In this document: in pieces, positions 13,331-19,798 of the stretch
How positions within the stretch are numbered: the stretch's first letter is position 1
How the letters are laid out: every line of letters begins with the position of its first letter
IMG/VR virus record: IMGVR_UViG_3300035182_001644
Coordinates: 1-27,292 of that record
DNA length: 27,292 nt
Origin: a virus
Reading direction: 5' to 3' (one strand)
Notes under the pieces: generated by a model
The model's database searches: none
Told to the model about the DNA's origin: nothing
The model's input: only the letters and a program-made list of their open reading frames with translations
Program-made: the position numbers and the translations under genes

Positions 13331-14356
13331 ATGAAAATATTTCAAGCATCAAAAGGATGGTTCATCAAGAAGCAAACAGAACCACAAGAACCTGTTATAC
13401 AGGATCAGCTAGAGTCTGTTAGTGAAAATATTTTTACAAATGAAGAAAATATAACAGATCCTGATGAGGGTGACAATCAAGCTGAAGCTCCACTAAATTT
13501 TTTGAACGATATTGAAGAGCTGCTCAAGCTAGAAATTGTCCCACCTATCCCAGAAGTTGAAAGTCCGCAGTTTTGTAAGATTACATTTAATCCATTTTCA
13601 ACAGAATGGATTAAACCAGATGATATGTCATTGACGTCTTCATGGCGTGAGGAAAATAAAGCGGCTGCAAAAGATCTGATAGATAGGTATGGTGATGCGC
13701 TAACGTTGTTTTTCTCAGGTACTGTTGAATCACAAGTAATGCTACTTGCTTTTGCTGATGCTGGAAAAATTCCAAGAGTGTACACTATCAACTTCCTAAA
13801 TGATCAGACTATCTCATCACAAGCTGATATTCTAGTAAAGTACTATCAAAAACATGGCTTTAAAATGCGGATTGTTGAGGTTGATGGTAACGCATTTTGG
13901 ACAAATACGGCACTAGAATATACCACCACATTAGGGATAATTAGTTCAAATGAAGTTTTAAGACGATGGGGAAGTACAAGCGCGAGTGGAGTTCCTGTTA
14001 TGGCGGGCACTTTTCCGTATCTGCAAAAATTTGGTGATAAGTGGTACATGGGAGATCATGAACAGTACTTTATCATAGACAAAATGGTTGCAGATGAAGG
14101 TATGAATGTTATATCTTCATTTGTGAAAAACACACCAGCACAGCTGTCTAGTTACATAAGTGAAGCTACGAAGTTCGCAGAAGAGAATGGTGCTGAATCC
14201 ACATTTGACGTACGTTCATTTGTTCAAGCAGCATATCCTGAATATGAGATCATTAGTCGAGAATTGTCAAATGATGAAAAAGAATTTGAGAAAGCTGCAC
14301 GACAGATTCAACCACATCGAATATCAATCTGCTGGCATGAAGTACACACGCAATAA
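13331..14356 (+). CDS. PP-loop ATPase-like protein with degenerate motif (341 aa)
   Basis: Residues 1-80 are acidic and low-complexity, likely disordered. Residues 120-345 resemble an ATP-pyrophosphatase (asparagine-synthetase/NAD-synthetase type) domain: the strand LTLFFSG is followed by TVES at 131-134, where the standard motif is SGGxDS. Thr for Gly and Glu for Asp suggest weakened or lost ATP use. Later segments include VPVMAGTFPYLQKFGDKWYMGDHEQYF. An intact-motif relative lies at 17813, so this may be a divergent or regulatory cousin. No clear ribosome site is seen upstream. It is followed closely by a late microgene. Confidence 0.65.
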   Translation: MKIFQASKGWFIKKQTEPQEPVIQDQLESVSENIFTNEENITDPDEGDNQAEAPLNFLNDIEELLKLEIVPPIPEVESPQFCKITFNPFSTEWIKPDDMSLTSSWREENKAAAKDLIDRYGDALTLFFSGTVESQVMLLAFADAGKIPRVYTINFLNDQTISSQADILVKYYQKHGFKMRIVEVDGNAFWTNTALEYTTTLGIISSNEVLRRWGSTSASGVPVMAGTFPYLQKFGDKWYMGDHEQYFIIDKMVADEGMNVISSFVKNTPAQLSSYISEATKFAEENGAESTFDVRSFVQAAYPEYEIISRELSNDEKEFEKAARQIQPHRISICWHEVHTQ

Positions 14357-14384
14357 ATGCACACGCCATCAATTTTAGGTTTCA

Positions 14385-14392
14385 TATAAATA
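14385..14392 (+). promoter_or_regulatory. perfect T4-type late promoter octamer (TATAAATA)
   Basis: An exact TATAAATA, 37 bp before the 30-residue gene at 14430. Confidence 0.7.
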
Positions 14393-14429
14393 TACTATCA
14401 TAATAGTGAATTTTAGCATGGAGCAAAGA

Positions 14430-14522
14430 ATGCAACGCTTAGCACCTTTATCAATATTAGTAGCTTATACGACATCGATCGGAGGTGCAGTGTTGTACCC
14501 TGGAGAAAGATCCCCGGTGTAA
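14430..14522 (+). CDS. 30-aa late microprotein
   Basis: A self-contained unit: perfect late octamer 37 bp upstream, GGAG with 6 bp spacing before ATG 14430, a 30-codon frame ending TAA 14520-14522, then a strong terminator starting 24 bp later. The peptide starts MQRLAPLSILVAYTTSIGGA and ends LYPGERSPV: a moderately hydrophobic helix, a Gly turn and a short polar tail. It could be a membrane peptide, holin-like helper or small virion component; nothing decides this. The complete signal set argues that it is truly translated. Confidence 0.6.
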   Translation: MQRLAPLSILVAYTTSIGGAVLYPGERSPV

Positions 14523-14546
14523 ATGAAAGAAATTTCAAAACAGTCC

Positions 14547-14575
14547 GGGGAACCTTAAAGGTTCCCCTTCTTTTT
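14547..14575 (+). terminator. rho-independent terminator after the late microgene
   Basis: GGGGAACCT, short AT-rich loop, AGGTTCCCC, then TTCTTTTT. Confidence 0.85.
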
Positions 14576-14612
14576 AGATGAAAATTTAAGTTACAATATT
14601 TTTCAAAAGATG

Positions 14613-14641
14613 TGTACATGTTGATAAAAGTGTTGTATAAT
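14613..14641 (+). promoter_or_regulatory. promoter TGTACA-17-TATAAT
   Basis: TGTACA (14613-14618), 17 bp, TATAAT (14636-14641). It is the first of two tandem promoters for the tRNA cluster and has the same -35 box as the promoter at 26631. Confidence 0.55.
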
Positions 14642-14721
14642 TTCTATATCAACAAACAACATGTAGATTGTTTTTAAAACCTTGGTAGTTTACTACTTCC
14701 AGTGGTTTTGAAATTAAACAG

Positions 14722-14750
14722 TTTACAACACTGCAGAATCAGTGTATAAT
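14722..14750 (+). promoter_or_regulatory. promoter TTTACA-17-TATAAT
   Basis: TTTACA (14722-14727), 17 bp, TATAAT (14745-14750). It is probably the main promoter of the tRNA cluster beginning at 14907. Confidence 0.7.
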
Positions 14751-14906
14751 TAAAATTCTTCAGATAGTTAAATTAACTCTCTGATTTGTTCCTTAAAAAT
14801 TTGGATTGCAAATTCAGTTCTGCACAAACTGAAGCTTGAAAAGATTAGAACAGTACTTTAGTGCTTAGTACATCTATTCAAGTAGAAACTAAGTGCAGAT
14901 ATTTTT

Positions 14907-14981
14907 AGGTCCTTAGCTCAGTGGTAGAGCAGCGTCTTTACACGGCGTTGGTCGCAGGTTCGATCCCTGCAGGACCTACCA
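14907..14981 (+). tRNA. tRNA-Val (TAC)
   Basis: Acceptor AGGTCCT with AGGACCT, D arm GCTCAGTGGTAGAGC, anticodon loop TTTACAC, T arm GCAGG TTCGATC CCTGC, encoded CCA. Confidence 0.95.
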
Positions 14982-15014
14982 GTTCAAAGCGCGTTAAGCG
15001 TGTTTTGAACTGGT
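14978..15014 (+). other. hairpin joining tRNA-Val and tRNA-Tyr that includes the encoded ACCA
   Basis: ACCAGTTCAAA at the 3' end of tRNA-Val is exactly complementary to TTTGAACTGGT at 15004-15014, an 11 bp stem with a 15 nt loop. It would hide the 3' end of tRNA-Val until cleaved. Confidence 0.6.
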
Positions 15015-15019
15015 TTATT

Positions 15020-15104
15020 GGAGCTGTGGGTGAGTGGTTGAAACCGCCTGTCTGTAAAACAGGTTCCTCTGGACACGTTGGTTCAAATCCAACCGGCTCC
15101 ACCA
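15020..15104 (+). tRNA. tRNA-Tyr (GTA)
   Basis: Class II tRNA of 85 nt: acceptor GGAGCTG with CGGCTCC, anticodon loop CTGTAAA, long variable arm, T arm TTGG TTCAAAT CCAA, CCA encoded. Confidence 0.95.
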
Positions 15105-15196
15105 ATAAATGATTAATGCAACCGGAGAATGATCGTTATCATCTTATTTGGGAAGATACTTACTAATGGTCATTCAATTTTTGTTGCATAATATAA

Positions 15197-15272
15197 TGCG
15201 GAGTAGAGGAGTCTGGTCGTCCTCGTTGGTCTCATAAGCCAAAGATCGGTGGTTCAAATCCACCCTCCGCAA
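15197..15272 (+). tRNA. tRNA with CAT anticodon, initiator-like, no encoded CCA
   Basis: Acceptor TGCGGAG pairs perfectly with CTCCGCA, anticodon loop CTCATAA, T arm GGTGG TTCAAAT CCACC. The D loop (AGTCTGGTCG) and T loop resemble initiator tRNA, but the first pair is T-A rather than the C x A mismatch and the three G-C pairs of the anticodon stem are absent. It could be Met or Ile2 (lysidine). The 3' end reads AATAAG, so CCA must be added. Confidence 0.85.
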
Positions 15273-15282
15273 TAAGTTTTAA

Positions 15283-15361
15283 GCGGGTATGGTGTTTTAA
15301 CGGTTTAGCATATCTGCCTTCCAAGCAGACGGTAGGGGTTCGAATCCCCTTACCCGCTCCA
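15283..15361 (+). tRNA. tRNA-Gly (TCC)
   Basis: Acceptor GCGGGTA with TACCCGC, anticodon stem CTGC-GCAG with loop CTTCCAA, T arm GGGG TTCGAAT CCCC, discriminator T and CCA. Confidence 0.93.
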
Positions 15362-15367
15362 TACAAT

Positions 15368-15454
15368 GCGCGAGTGGCGAAATTGGTAGACGCACCAGGT
15401 TTAGGTCCTGACGGTAGAAATACCGTGCCGGTTCGAGTCCGGCTTCGCGCACCA
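15368..15454 (+). tRNA. tRNA-Leu (TAG)
   Basis: Class II: acceptor GCGCGAG with TTCGCGC, anticodon stem CCAGG with CCTG, loop TTTAGGT, variable arm ACGGTA-TACCGT, CCA encoded. Confidence 0.95.
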
Positions 15455-15462
15455 CATGTTTA

Positions 15463-15537
15463 GGGTCTGTAGCTCAATGGTAGAGCAGGGGACTCATAAT
15501 CCCTTGGTTGTCGGTTCGAGCCCGGCCGGACCCACCA
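15463..15537 (+). tRNA. tRNA-Met (CAT)
   Basis: Acceptor GGGTCTG with CGGACCC, D arm GCTCAATGGTAGAGC, anticodon stem GGGGA with TCCCT, loop CTCATAA, CCA encoded. Elongator-Met or Ile2 cannot be told apart by anticodon alone. Confidence 0.93.
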
Positions 15538-15590
15538 TTAAACGTAAGTTATAACACTTTCGTTTAATTTTATGATAAAATAACAAAAAT

Positions 15591-15678
15591 GCCCGAGTGG
15601 TGGAATGGTAGACACAGCGGACTTAAAATCCGCCGCTACAAATATAGCATATGGGTTCGACTCCCATCTCGGGTACCA
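15591..15678 (+). tRNA. tRNA-Leu (TAA)
   Basis: Class II: acceptor GCCCGAG with CTCGGGT, anticodon stem GCGGA with TCCGC, loop CTTAAAA, variable arm GCTA...TAGC, CCA encoded. Confidence 0.95.
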
Positions 15679-15683
15679 AATTT

Positions 15684-15893
15684 TAGAGGTTCATTCCAAC
15701 GCACGCTCTGCTTGAATCTCATATGAAGTCGCATAGAGCTCTGGATAATGACGTGTGGCAAGCCAGATGAATCACTAGCGAAAGTCGTTAAGTCGATGAG
15801 AACGGTGCAAACCCGTTATAGATTAGAGCTTAGTGTCTGGATATGATGACATCATTTAAAATGATATTGTGAGTTAACTCACTATTCAGACAG
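15684..15893 (+). ncRNA. unassigned structured RNA inside the tRNA cluster
   Basis: A 226 nt gap between tRNA-Leu and tRNA-Thr has no frame but strong consecutive pairing. Hairpin 1: GAGGTTCA (15686-15693) with TGAATCTC (15713-15720). Domain 2: AGCTCTGG (15737-15744) with TTAGAGCT (15823-15830), enclosing a hairpin AACGG-TGCAAAC-CCGTT (15801-15817) whose 7 nt loop resembles a T loop. Domain 3: a 10 bp stem TGTCTGGATA (15834-15843) with TATTCAGACA (15883-15892) that closes two hairpins, ATCATT...AATGAT (15851-15865) and GTGAG-TTAA-CTCAC (15869-15882). I match it to no known RNA family. T4 also carries two small stable RNAs of unknown role in its tRNA cluster, an analogy only. Confidence 0.65.
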
Positions 15894-15904
15894 TAAGTTT
15901 TAAT

Positions 15905-15979
15905 GCTCCTTAAGCATTGCTGGCGATGCAGGGGTCTTGTAAGCCTCAGAACTCAGTTCGATTCTGGGAGGGAGCACCA
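15905..15979 (+). tRNA. tRNA-Thr (TGT), first copy
   Basis: Acceptor GCTCCTT with AGGGAGC, D stem GCAT with ATGC, anticodon stem GGGGT with GCCTC, loop CTTGTAA, T arm CTCAG TTCGATT CTGGG, CCA encoded. Confidence 0.9.
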
Positions 15980-15983
15980 AAAC

Positions 15984-16059
<76 letters not shown>

Positions 16060-16064
16060 AACAT

Positions 16065-16152
16065 GGAGACGTGGGAGAGTGGTTTAATCCAGCGGTCTTG
16101 AAAACCGCCGACGGGAAACCGTCCGTGAGTTCGAATCTCACCGTCTCCGCCA
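16065..16152 (+). tRNA. tRNA-Ser (TGA), first copy
   Basis: Class II, 88 nt: acceptor GGAGACG with CGTCTCC, anticodon stem GCGGT with ACCGC, loop CTTGAAA, long variable arm (GACGG...CCGTC), discriminator G, CCA. Confidence 0.95.
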
Positions 16153-16165
16153 AAAATTGAAAATG

Positions 16166-16173
16166 CATAAATA
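16166..16173 (+). promoter_or_regulatory. late-promoter-like octamer between tRNAs (CATAAATA)
   Basis: CATAAATA ends 6 bp before tRNA-Ala, too close for a normal leader; it may be chance or may start a short precursor. Confidence 0.3.
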
Positions 16174-16179
16174 AATTAT

Positions 16180-16255
16180 GGGCCAGTAGCTCAGCTGGGA
16201 GAGCGACTGCTTTGCACGCAGTAGGTAGCGGGTTCGAGTCCTGTCTGGTCCACCA
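16180..16255 (+). tRNA. tRNA-Ala (TGC)
   Basis: Acceptor GGGCCAG with CTGGTCC, D arm GCTCAGCTGGGAGAGC, anticodon stem ACTGC with GCAGT, loop TTTGCAC, T arm with TTCGAGT, CCA encoded. Confidence 0.95.
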
Positions 16256-16352
16256 TGTATTTCATAAATTCTAAAGAAAGAGTTCATTCAAAAATGTGTG
16301 TATGTTTCGAAATGTAAAATTTTTGTCTCACCGCATTTTTCATAAATTTTTA

Positions 16353-16361
16353 TGATATAAT
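16353..16361 (+). promoter_or_regulatory. extended -10 promoter (TGA TATAAT)
   Basis: TGA plus TATAAT, 30 bp before the gene at 16392; the -35 is weak. Confidence 0.6.
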
Positions 16362-16391
16362 AATTCTGTCTTAACTTCCAGGAGAAAAATT

Positions 16392-16676
16392 ATGTTTAAA
16401 GTTGGTGACACTATTGAGACTTACGATGATTCAGTTGCGAAGATTCATGGAAAGATTACGCATGCCTTTAAGAAAGGTGATAAGGTACCTAGTGGTTTGA
16501 CAGCATACGGTGCTTATGATAAAGTCGGTGGTAAAAAGACACATGCTGAAATGCAAGAATTTGCAGATTACGCTGATAGCTATGTGATTGATGCTGTTCC
16601 TGCAGATAATACTGACGCAAATACAGTACCTGTTTGGGTAACTCATTTTCATTTTGTCGTAATTAAAAAAGTCTAA
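16392..16676 (+). CDS. hypothetical protein, 94 aa, single-gene unit
   Basis: ATG 16392 with CAGGAG upstream; own promoter before it and a terminator right after. The sequence MFKVGDTIETYDDSVAKIHG is typical of small barrel proteins (VGDxIE near the N-terminus). It continues with charged loops (FKKGDKVPSGLTAYGAYDK), an acidic helix (HAEMQEFADYAD), and ends in a strand WVTHFHFVVIKKV. No family is recognised. Monocistronic expression in the middle of the tRNA region suggests an early regulated protein. Confidence 0.8.
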   Translation: MFKVGDTIETYDDSVAKIHGKITHAFKKGDKVPSGLTAYGAYDKVGGKKTHAEMQEFADYADSYVIDAVPADNTDANTVPVWVTHFHFVVIKKV

Positions 16677-16690
16677 TTTAAAATAATTTA

Positions 16691-16719
16691 AAATTAGGTG
16701 CCTAAAGGCACCTAATTTT
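16691..16719 (+). terminator. rho-independent terminator
   Basis: AAATTAGGTGCC, loop TAAA, GGCACCTAATTTT, just after the stop at 16676. Confidence 0.85.
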
Positions 16720-16766
16720 GTTGTCTTATGTAATTAAAGCTGTTTGCTTTTTATGACTTTTGATAT

Positions 16767-16901
16767 AACTCTTTATTAAGAATTCTTACAGTTTGGTCTA
16801 GTGGCCTAAGACGCAAGGGCCCACACCGAAAGGTATGGTGGGAATTACCAGTGAAACGTAGGTTCGAATCCTACAGCTGAAAGAGTTCTCAATAAAGAGT
16901 T
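16767..16901 (+). ncRNA. tRNA-like RNA on a long helix, no anticodon arm
   Basis: A D-like arm (GTCT-AGTGGCCTA-AGAC, 16796-16812) and a perfect T arm (GTAGG TTCGAAT CCTAC) are joined by about 44 nt that do not form an anticodon arm. Instead they fold into CCCAC-ACC with a GAAA loop and GGT-ATG-GTGGG (16820-16842). The acceptor-like stem is not 7 bp: 16767-16793 pairs with 16875-16901 over 27 positions with only an A.C and an A.A mismatch (AACTCTTTATT with AATAAAGAGTT at its base). No CCA is encoded. It may be a decayed tRNA kept as a structured RNA, or a processing substrate; it is unlikely to decode codons. Confidence 0.65.
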
Positions 16902-16936
16902 TTCTAGAATTAGCAAACAAATAGATGATTGTACTT

Positions 16937-17014
16937 CTCCGATTCGCCTAGCCTGGTATGGCACTTCATTTGGGATGAAGAATAACGCAGGTTCGAATCC
17001 TGCATCGGAGACCA
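16937..17014 (+). tRNA. tRNA-Pro (TGG), first copy
   Basis: Acceptor CTCCGAT with ATCGGAG, anticodon stem CTTCA with TGAAG, loop TTTGGGA, T arm GCAGG TTCGAAT CCTGC, CCA encoded. Confidence 0.93.
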
Positions 17015-17144
17015 TAAATTTATCTGTGTTCAAATCAAGAAACATAGAATAATATGAAAATAACATCAAAACATATCAGTTTTTCAATTCAGACGCGTAA
17101 AAGATTTTATCATTAAAACCATTACTTAATGATTAATAATCGCG

Positions 17145-17152
17145 TATAAATA
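17145..17152 (+). promoter_or_regulatory. perfect T4-type late promoter octamer (TATAAATA)
   Basis: Exact TATAAATA, 55 bp before the gene at 17208. It likely drives 17208-19555. Confidence 0.7.
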
Positions 17153-17207
17153 ATTTAAACTATTTCATACATAAAATATCCTCAAAACGTGTCAAAAGAT
17201 AAGTAAA

Positions 17208-17816
17208 ATGAAAAATCAATTTTCAACATACATTGTGTTAGATGGGGGAGATGGAATAATTCTCTTTTACACTTCTATGCTGCCTGTTGCCACATTCTTA
17301 CAAAGAAATGTACTTGATACACGACTTCATAGTTTTACAATTCAAACGTGGAATAATGAGTATCTGCCAACAATAAATTCGTCACCAGGGTTTTATCGTT
17401 TTAAAATTGATGAAAAAATCACGTTAGAAAAACGTGAAAATGTTAGCCAAGAAGTTATTAATAAAACGCAAAGATGTAAAATGTTGGCTGAAGGATATTC
17501 ATGGTTGCTTTGGTTTGCTAATCAAATAACAGAACAATATTCAACAACAGAAACTCTCTCATATGATGATCTTATTTTGTATAACACAAACAAAGAAGAA
17601 TTCATTAAGATGTTTGCTGAAGTAAAAAATATACCTATTGAACAATCACAAAAACAGTTTGAGTTTGATCATCAAACGTTGCTATCTGTTATTCTTCGTC
17701 GCAAGCAAATTTTGTGGATGTTTAGTGAAACACTAAAAGAATGCACCACAAATGAAGAACTTAAAGTTTGGAAAGACAAAGTATTTAATAGTATTGTTAG
17801 AGTAGGTGCATTATGA
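17208..17816 (+). CDS. unknown protein coupled to an asparagine-synthetase-like gene (202 aa)
   Basis: ATG 17208; weak ribosome site. The protein begins MKNQFSTYIVLDGGDGIILF and is alpha/beta with many aromatic residues; the C-terminal half is helical (LLSVILRRKQILWMF, NEELKVWKDKVF). No motif is recognised. Its stop overlaps the next start (ATGA), and a late promoter precedes it, so it is made with the asparagine-synthetase-like enzyme, perhaps as its substrate-binding partner (inference). Confidence 0.75.
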   Translation: MKNQFSTYIVLDGGDGIILFYTSMLPVATFLQRNVLDTRLHSFTIQTWNNEYLPTINSSPGFYRFKIDEKITLEKRENVSQEVINKTQRCKMLAEGYSWLLWFANQITEQYSTTETLSYDDLILYNTNKEEFIKMFAEVKNIPIEQSQKQFEFDHQTLLSVILRRKQILWMFSETLKECTTNEELKVWKDKVFNSIVRVGAL

Positions 17817-18877
17817 ATGGTATAGTTTATTACATGCCTATCTATCTCAAAGAGAAAGAGATAACTAATGCCTCAGCAACTGAACAATTAAAAGATTGGA
17901 ACACGCTATTTAACATTGTAAATTTCAATGCCTCTATTCTTGACCGTACCGATACTTTTAAAGCTCCATTTGCTACAGTAAATCTCTATCCAATTCCAGA
18001 AGTAAAATCAACACCAAATTTCGGTGATCTTTGCATTGAGCGTGCTATAGAAATTATTAATGAAAATAAACCCATCTACTTAATGTATAGTGGGGGTCTT
18101 GATTCAACTAGTGTGCTTGTAGCTTTTACAGAAGCAATTAAAGCTGGCTATGGAAGCTTTGACCAGATAATCATCGCAACATCTCCTGAAGCAATACCTG
18201 AAAATCCTAACGCATGGTGGGAAATTATTTTACCTAATTACAAAATTGTAAATGCTACTAGTACATTAGCAAACATTCAATTAAAAGATAATCGCTATGT
18301 GCTTGGAGAAAATGCTGATCAGCTTTTTGGTAGCGATCGGGTATTCACCGATACAAAATTGTTATATCAAGAATATACTGCTGACAACTTAAAATCATAT
18401 ATTGAATCAAAAGTCAGTCGTAAATCTGCAATTGATTGGTTGCATAGTAATTTTATTGAGTTAGCAAATAAATGCCCACTTAAAATTACTATGATGAGAG
18501 ATTTTTTCTGGTGGGTTAATTTTACGTGTAAGTGGCAAAGCGTTGCATTAAGAACTCTTAGTTTTACTAATATCTTTGATAATGGTGCACGTGTAAGTTT
18601 TGATGACATTAAGCAATTTGCCACATTCTTTAACACCATTCCATTTCAACAATTGTCTATGAATGGGTCTCTTGATAAATGGGGAACAAATCCTACAGCG
18701 TATACATACAAACAAGCTGCAAGAGATTTTATTGTGAAATATTATCCATCTTGGGAACAACCTTACGTTAGTCAAAAAACGAAAGTTGGATCTCTTTATA
18801 ACGTTGTTAGACAACGAAAAATCGGTACTGATGTTATTGGTTATGAAGATGGTTATTTTTATGCTTCTTCAATTTAA
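17813..18877 (+). CDS. asparagine-synthetase-like PP-loop enzyme without glutaminase domain (354 aa)
   Basis: The ATP-pyrophosphatase domain has an intact loop S93-GGLDS98 and the asparagine-synthetase signature GENADQLFG at 165-173 (usually GEGADELFG). The enzyme would activate a carboxyl group with ATP to form an amide or ester. The usual N-terminal Cys-dependent glutaminase is missing: residues 1-85 are short, and the protein starts MNGIVYYMPIYL, so ammonia, an amine or an internal nucleophile would be used. Relatives include beta-lactam synthetases and lasso-peptide cyclases. It is coupled to the gene before it, with the cupin gene following by 18 bp. The product is unknown. Confidence 0.85.
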   Translation: MNGIVYYMPIYLKEKEITNASATEQLKDWNTLFNIVNFNASILDRTDTFKAPFATVNLYPIPEVKSTPNFGDLCIERAIEIINENKPIYLMYSGGLDSTSVLVAFTEAIKAGYGSFDQIIIATSPEAIPENPNAWWEIILPNYKIVNATSTLANIQLKDNRYVLGENADQLFGSDRVFTDTKLLYQEYTADNLKSYIESKVSRKSAIDWLHSNFIELANKCPLKITMMRDFFWWVNFTCKWQSVALRTLSFTNIFDNGARVSFDDIKQFATFFNTIPFQQLSMNGSLDKWGTNPTAYTYKQAARDFIVKYYPSWEQPYVSQKTKVGSLYNVVRQRKIGTDVIGYEDGYFYASSI

Positions 18878-18895
18878 AGAAAGGAAAGGTGGTTT

Positions 18896-19555
18896 ATGAA
18901 AATTCAAAATTATAATGATGCAATGTCCACGATGTATCCAGCAACATCTCAAATTATCAATAAAACAGGTGTTTATGAAATTCCAGAAGGTGCTAGCATC
19001 TATGGTTATGTTATAAGTGGAAGTGCTAAAATTTTTGATAAAGATGAATTAGTTGCAGTTGCAGGTCCCGAATGTGTATTTGCGACTTCTTTCTTACATC
19101 GTGTTGAGTTTGATGCGGCAAAAGTTTGGATCGTAACACGTCATGGGTTCAAAACTCCTCTAACTGTTACAAAACCAGAAGTTAAGGGAAGATTGACATA
19201 TATTGATGGATGCAGTGATTCTCTTTTAATTTACCCTCCACGAAAAGGTGATGGAAGTCTTAATTTGTTGTATTTTCCACCAAACGTAGATCAAACATGG
19301 CACAGACACCCTAGTGTTAGATTGGGGCATGTCGCAAGTGGTAAAGGTTTTGCTGAATGGAAAGATAAAGACGGAATGGCACAAACTAAAAAATTAGAAA
19401 CTGGTGACACATTTATAATTGGTGAACAAGTTTCTCATCGGTTTTGCACAGAAGATTCAGAAATGCGTATTCTAGCATTCCATCCTGATGGAGATTGGGG
19501 TCCTGAAGATAAAAATCACGCAATGATTAATCGTACTTATATTGCAAGTACATAA
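18896..19555 (+). CDS. bicupin protein with metal-site residues (219 aa)
   Basis: ATG 18896 with AGGAAAGGTGG upstream. Two cupin-like halves: residues about 28-80 (IPEGASIYGYVISGSAKIF) and 120-200. The second half keeps a likely metal site, His136-x-His138 and His145 on the first motif (WHRHPSVRLGHV) and His181 on the second (EQVSHRF). The cupin's reaction cannot be told: oxygenase, isomerase or binding roles all occur. It lies in the same apparent operon as the asparagine-synthetase-like gene and is closed by a large terminator hairpin. Confidence 0.8.
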   Translation: MKIQNYNDAMSTMYPATSQIINKTGVYEIPEGASIYGYVISGSAKIFDKDELVAVAGPECVFATSFLHRVEFDAAKVWIVTRHGFKTPLTVTKPEVKGRLTYIDGCSDSLLIYPPRKGDGSLNLLYFPPNVDQTWHRHPSVRLGHVASGKGFAEWKDKDGMAQTKKLETGDTFIIGEQVSHRFCTEDSEMRILAFHPDGDWGPEDKNHAMINRTYIAST

Positions 19556-19580
19556 TTTACTAGATTTTAGATTTTAGTAT

Positions 19581-19618
19581 AAAATAACGACAGATATTTA
19601 AATATCTGTCGTTATTTT
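19581..19618. terminator. bidirectional terminator, 38-bp perfect palindrome
   Basis: A perfect inverted repeat centred at 19599/19600 (arm AAAATAACGACAGATATTT) with a T-rich end on either strand, after the cupin gene. Confidence 0.8.
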
Positions 19619-19630
19619 CATAATATATAT

Positions 19631-19707
19631 CGGAGATTAGCGCAGTCTGGTAGCGCATCTGCTTTGGGAGCAGAGGGTCACAGGTTCAAATCCTGTATCT
19701 CCGACCA
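19631..19707 (+). tRNA. tRNA-Pro (TGG), second copy
   Basis: Acceptor CGGAGAT with ATCTCCG, anticodon stem TCTGC with GCAGA, loop TTTGGGA, T arm ACAGG TTCAAAT CCTGT, CCA. Same anticodon as 16937 but different body. Confidence 0.95.
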
Positions 19708-19760
19708 ATAAAATTTAGTCTTATCATCAAAATAGTTTTGATTAGTGTATTAATAAAACT

Positions 19761-19768
19761 AATAAATA
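19761..19768 (+). promoter_or_regulatory. T4-type late promoter octamer (AATAAATA)
   Basis: AATAAATA, 30 bp before ATG 19799. Confidence 0.45.
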
Positions 19769-19798
19769 GTTCACTGTTAACTTCATTTGGATTTTTAT

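Larger units (their letters stand above)
14523..14906 (+). other. non-coding leader of the tRNA cluster
   Basis: This stretch holds one terminator, two promoters (14613-14641, 14722-14750) and several hairpins, but no credible gene. Between the promoters is a nested hairpin (AAAACC...GGTTTT around GTAGT-TT-ACTAC, 14676-14709). After the second promoter come TCAGTT...AACTGA and GTACT...AGTAC hairpins, probably part of the precursor RNA leader. Confidence 0.5.

Noticed and set aside
14430-14522. Lasso-peptide precursor next to an asparagine-synthetase-like gene
   Set aside because: A Gly and a Glu eight residues apart tempted this reading, but the leader lacks the penultimate Thr, the core would be only 12 residues, and no leader peptidase is nearby.
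14921-15112. 63-aa frame over tRNA-Val and tRNA-Tyr
   Set aside because: It lies entirely within and between two clear tRNA genes.
15680-15900. Group I intron, RNase P RNA or hammerhead ribozyme in the structured gap
   Set aside because: No group I core or RNase P signature was found. CGATGAG followed by a stem recalls a hammerhead, but the GAAA element and cleavage triplet do not fit, and the flanking tRNAs are intact, so no intron is needed.
16845-17069. Minus-strand frame with GFEP motifs
   Set aside because: GFEP strings come from reading tRNA T arms backwards; it covers the tRNA-like RNA and tRNA-Pro.
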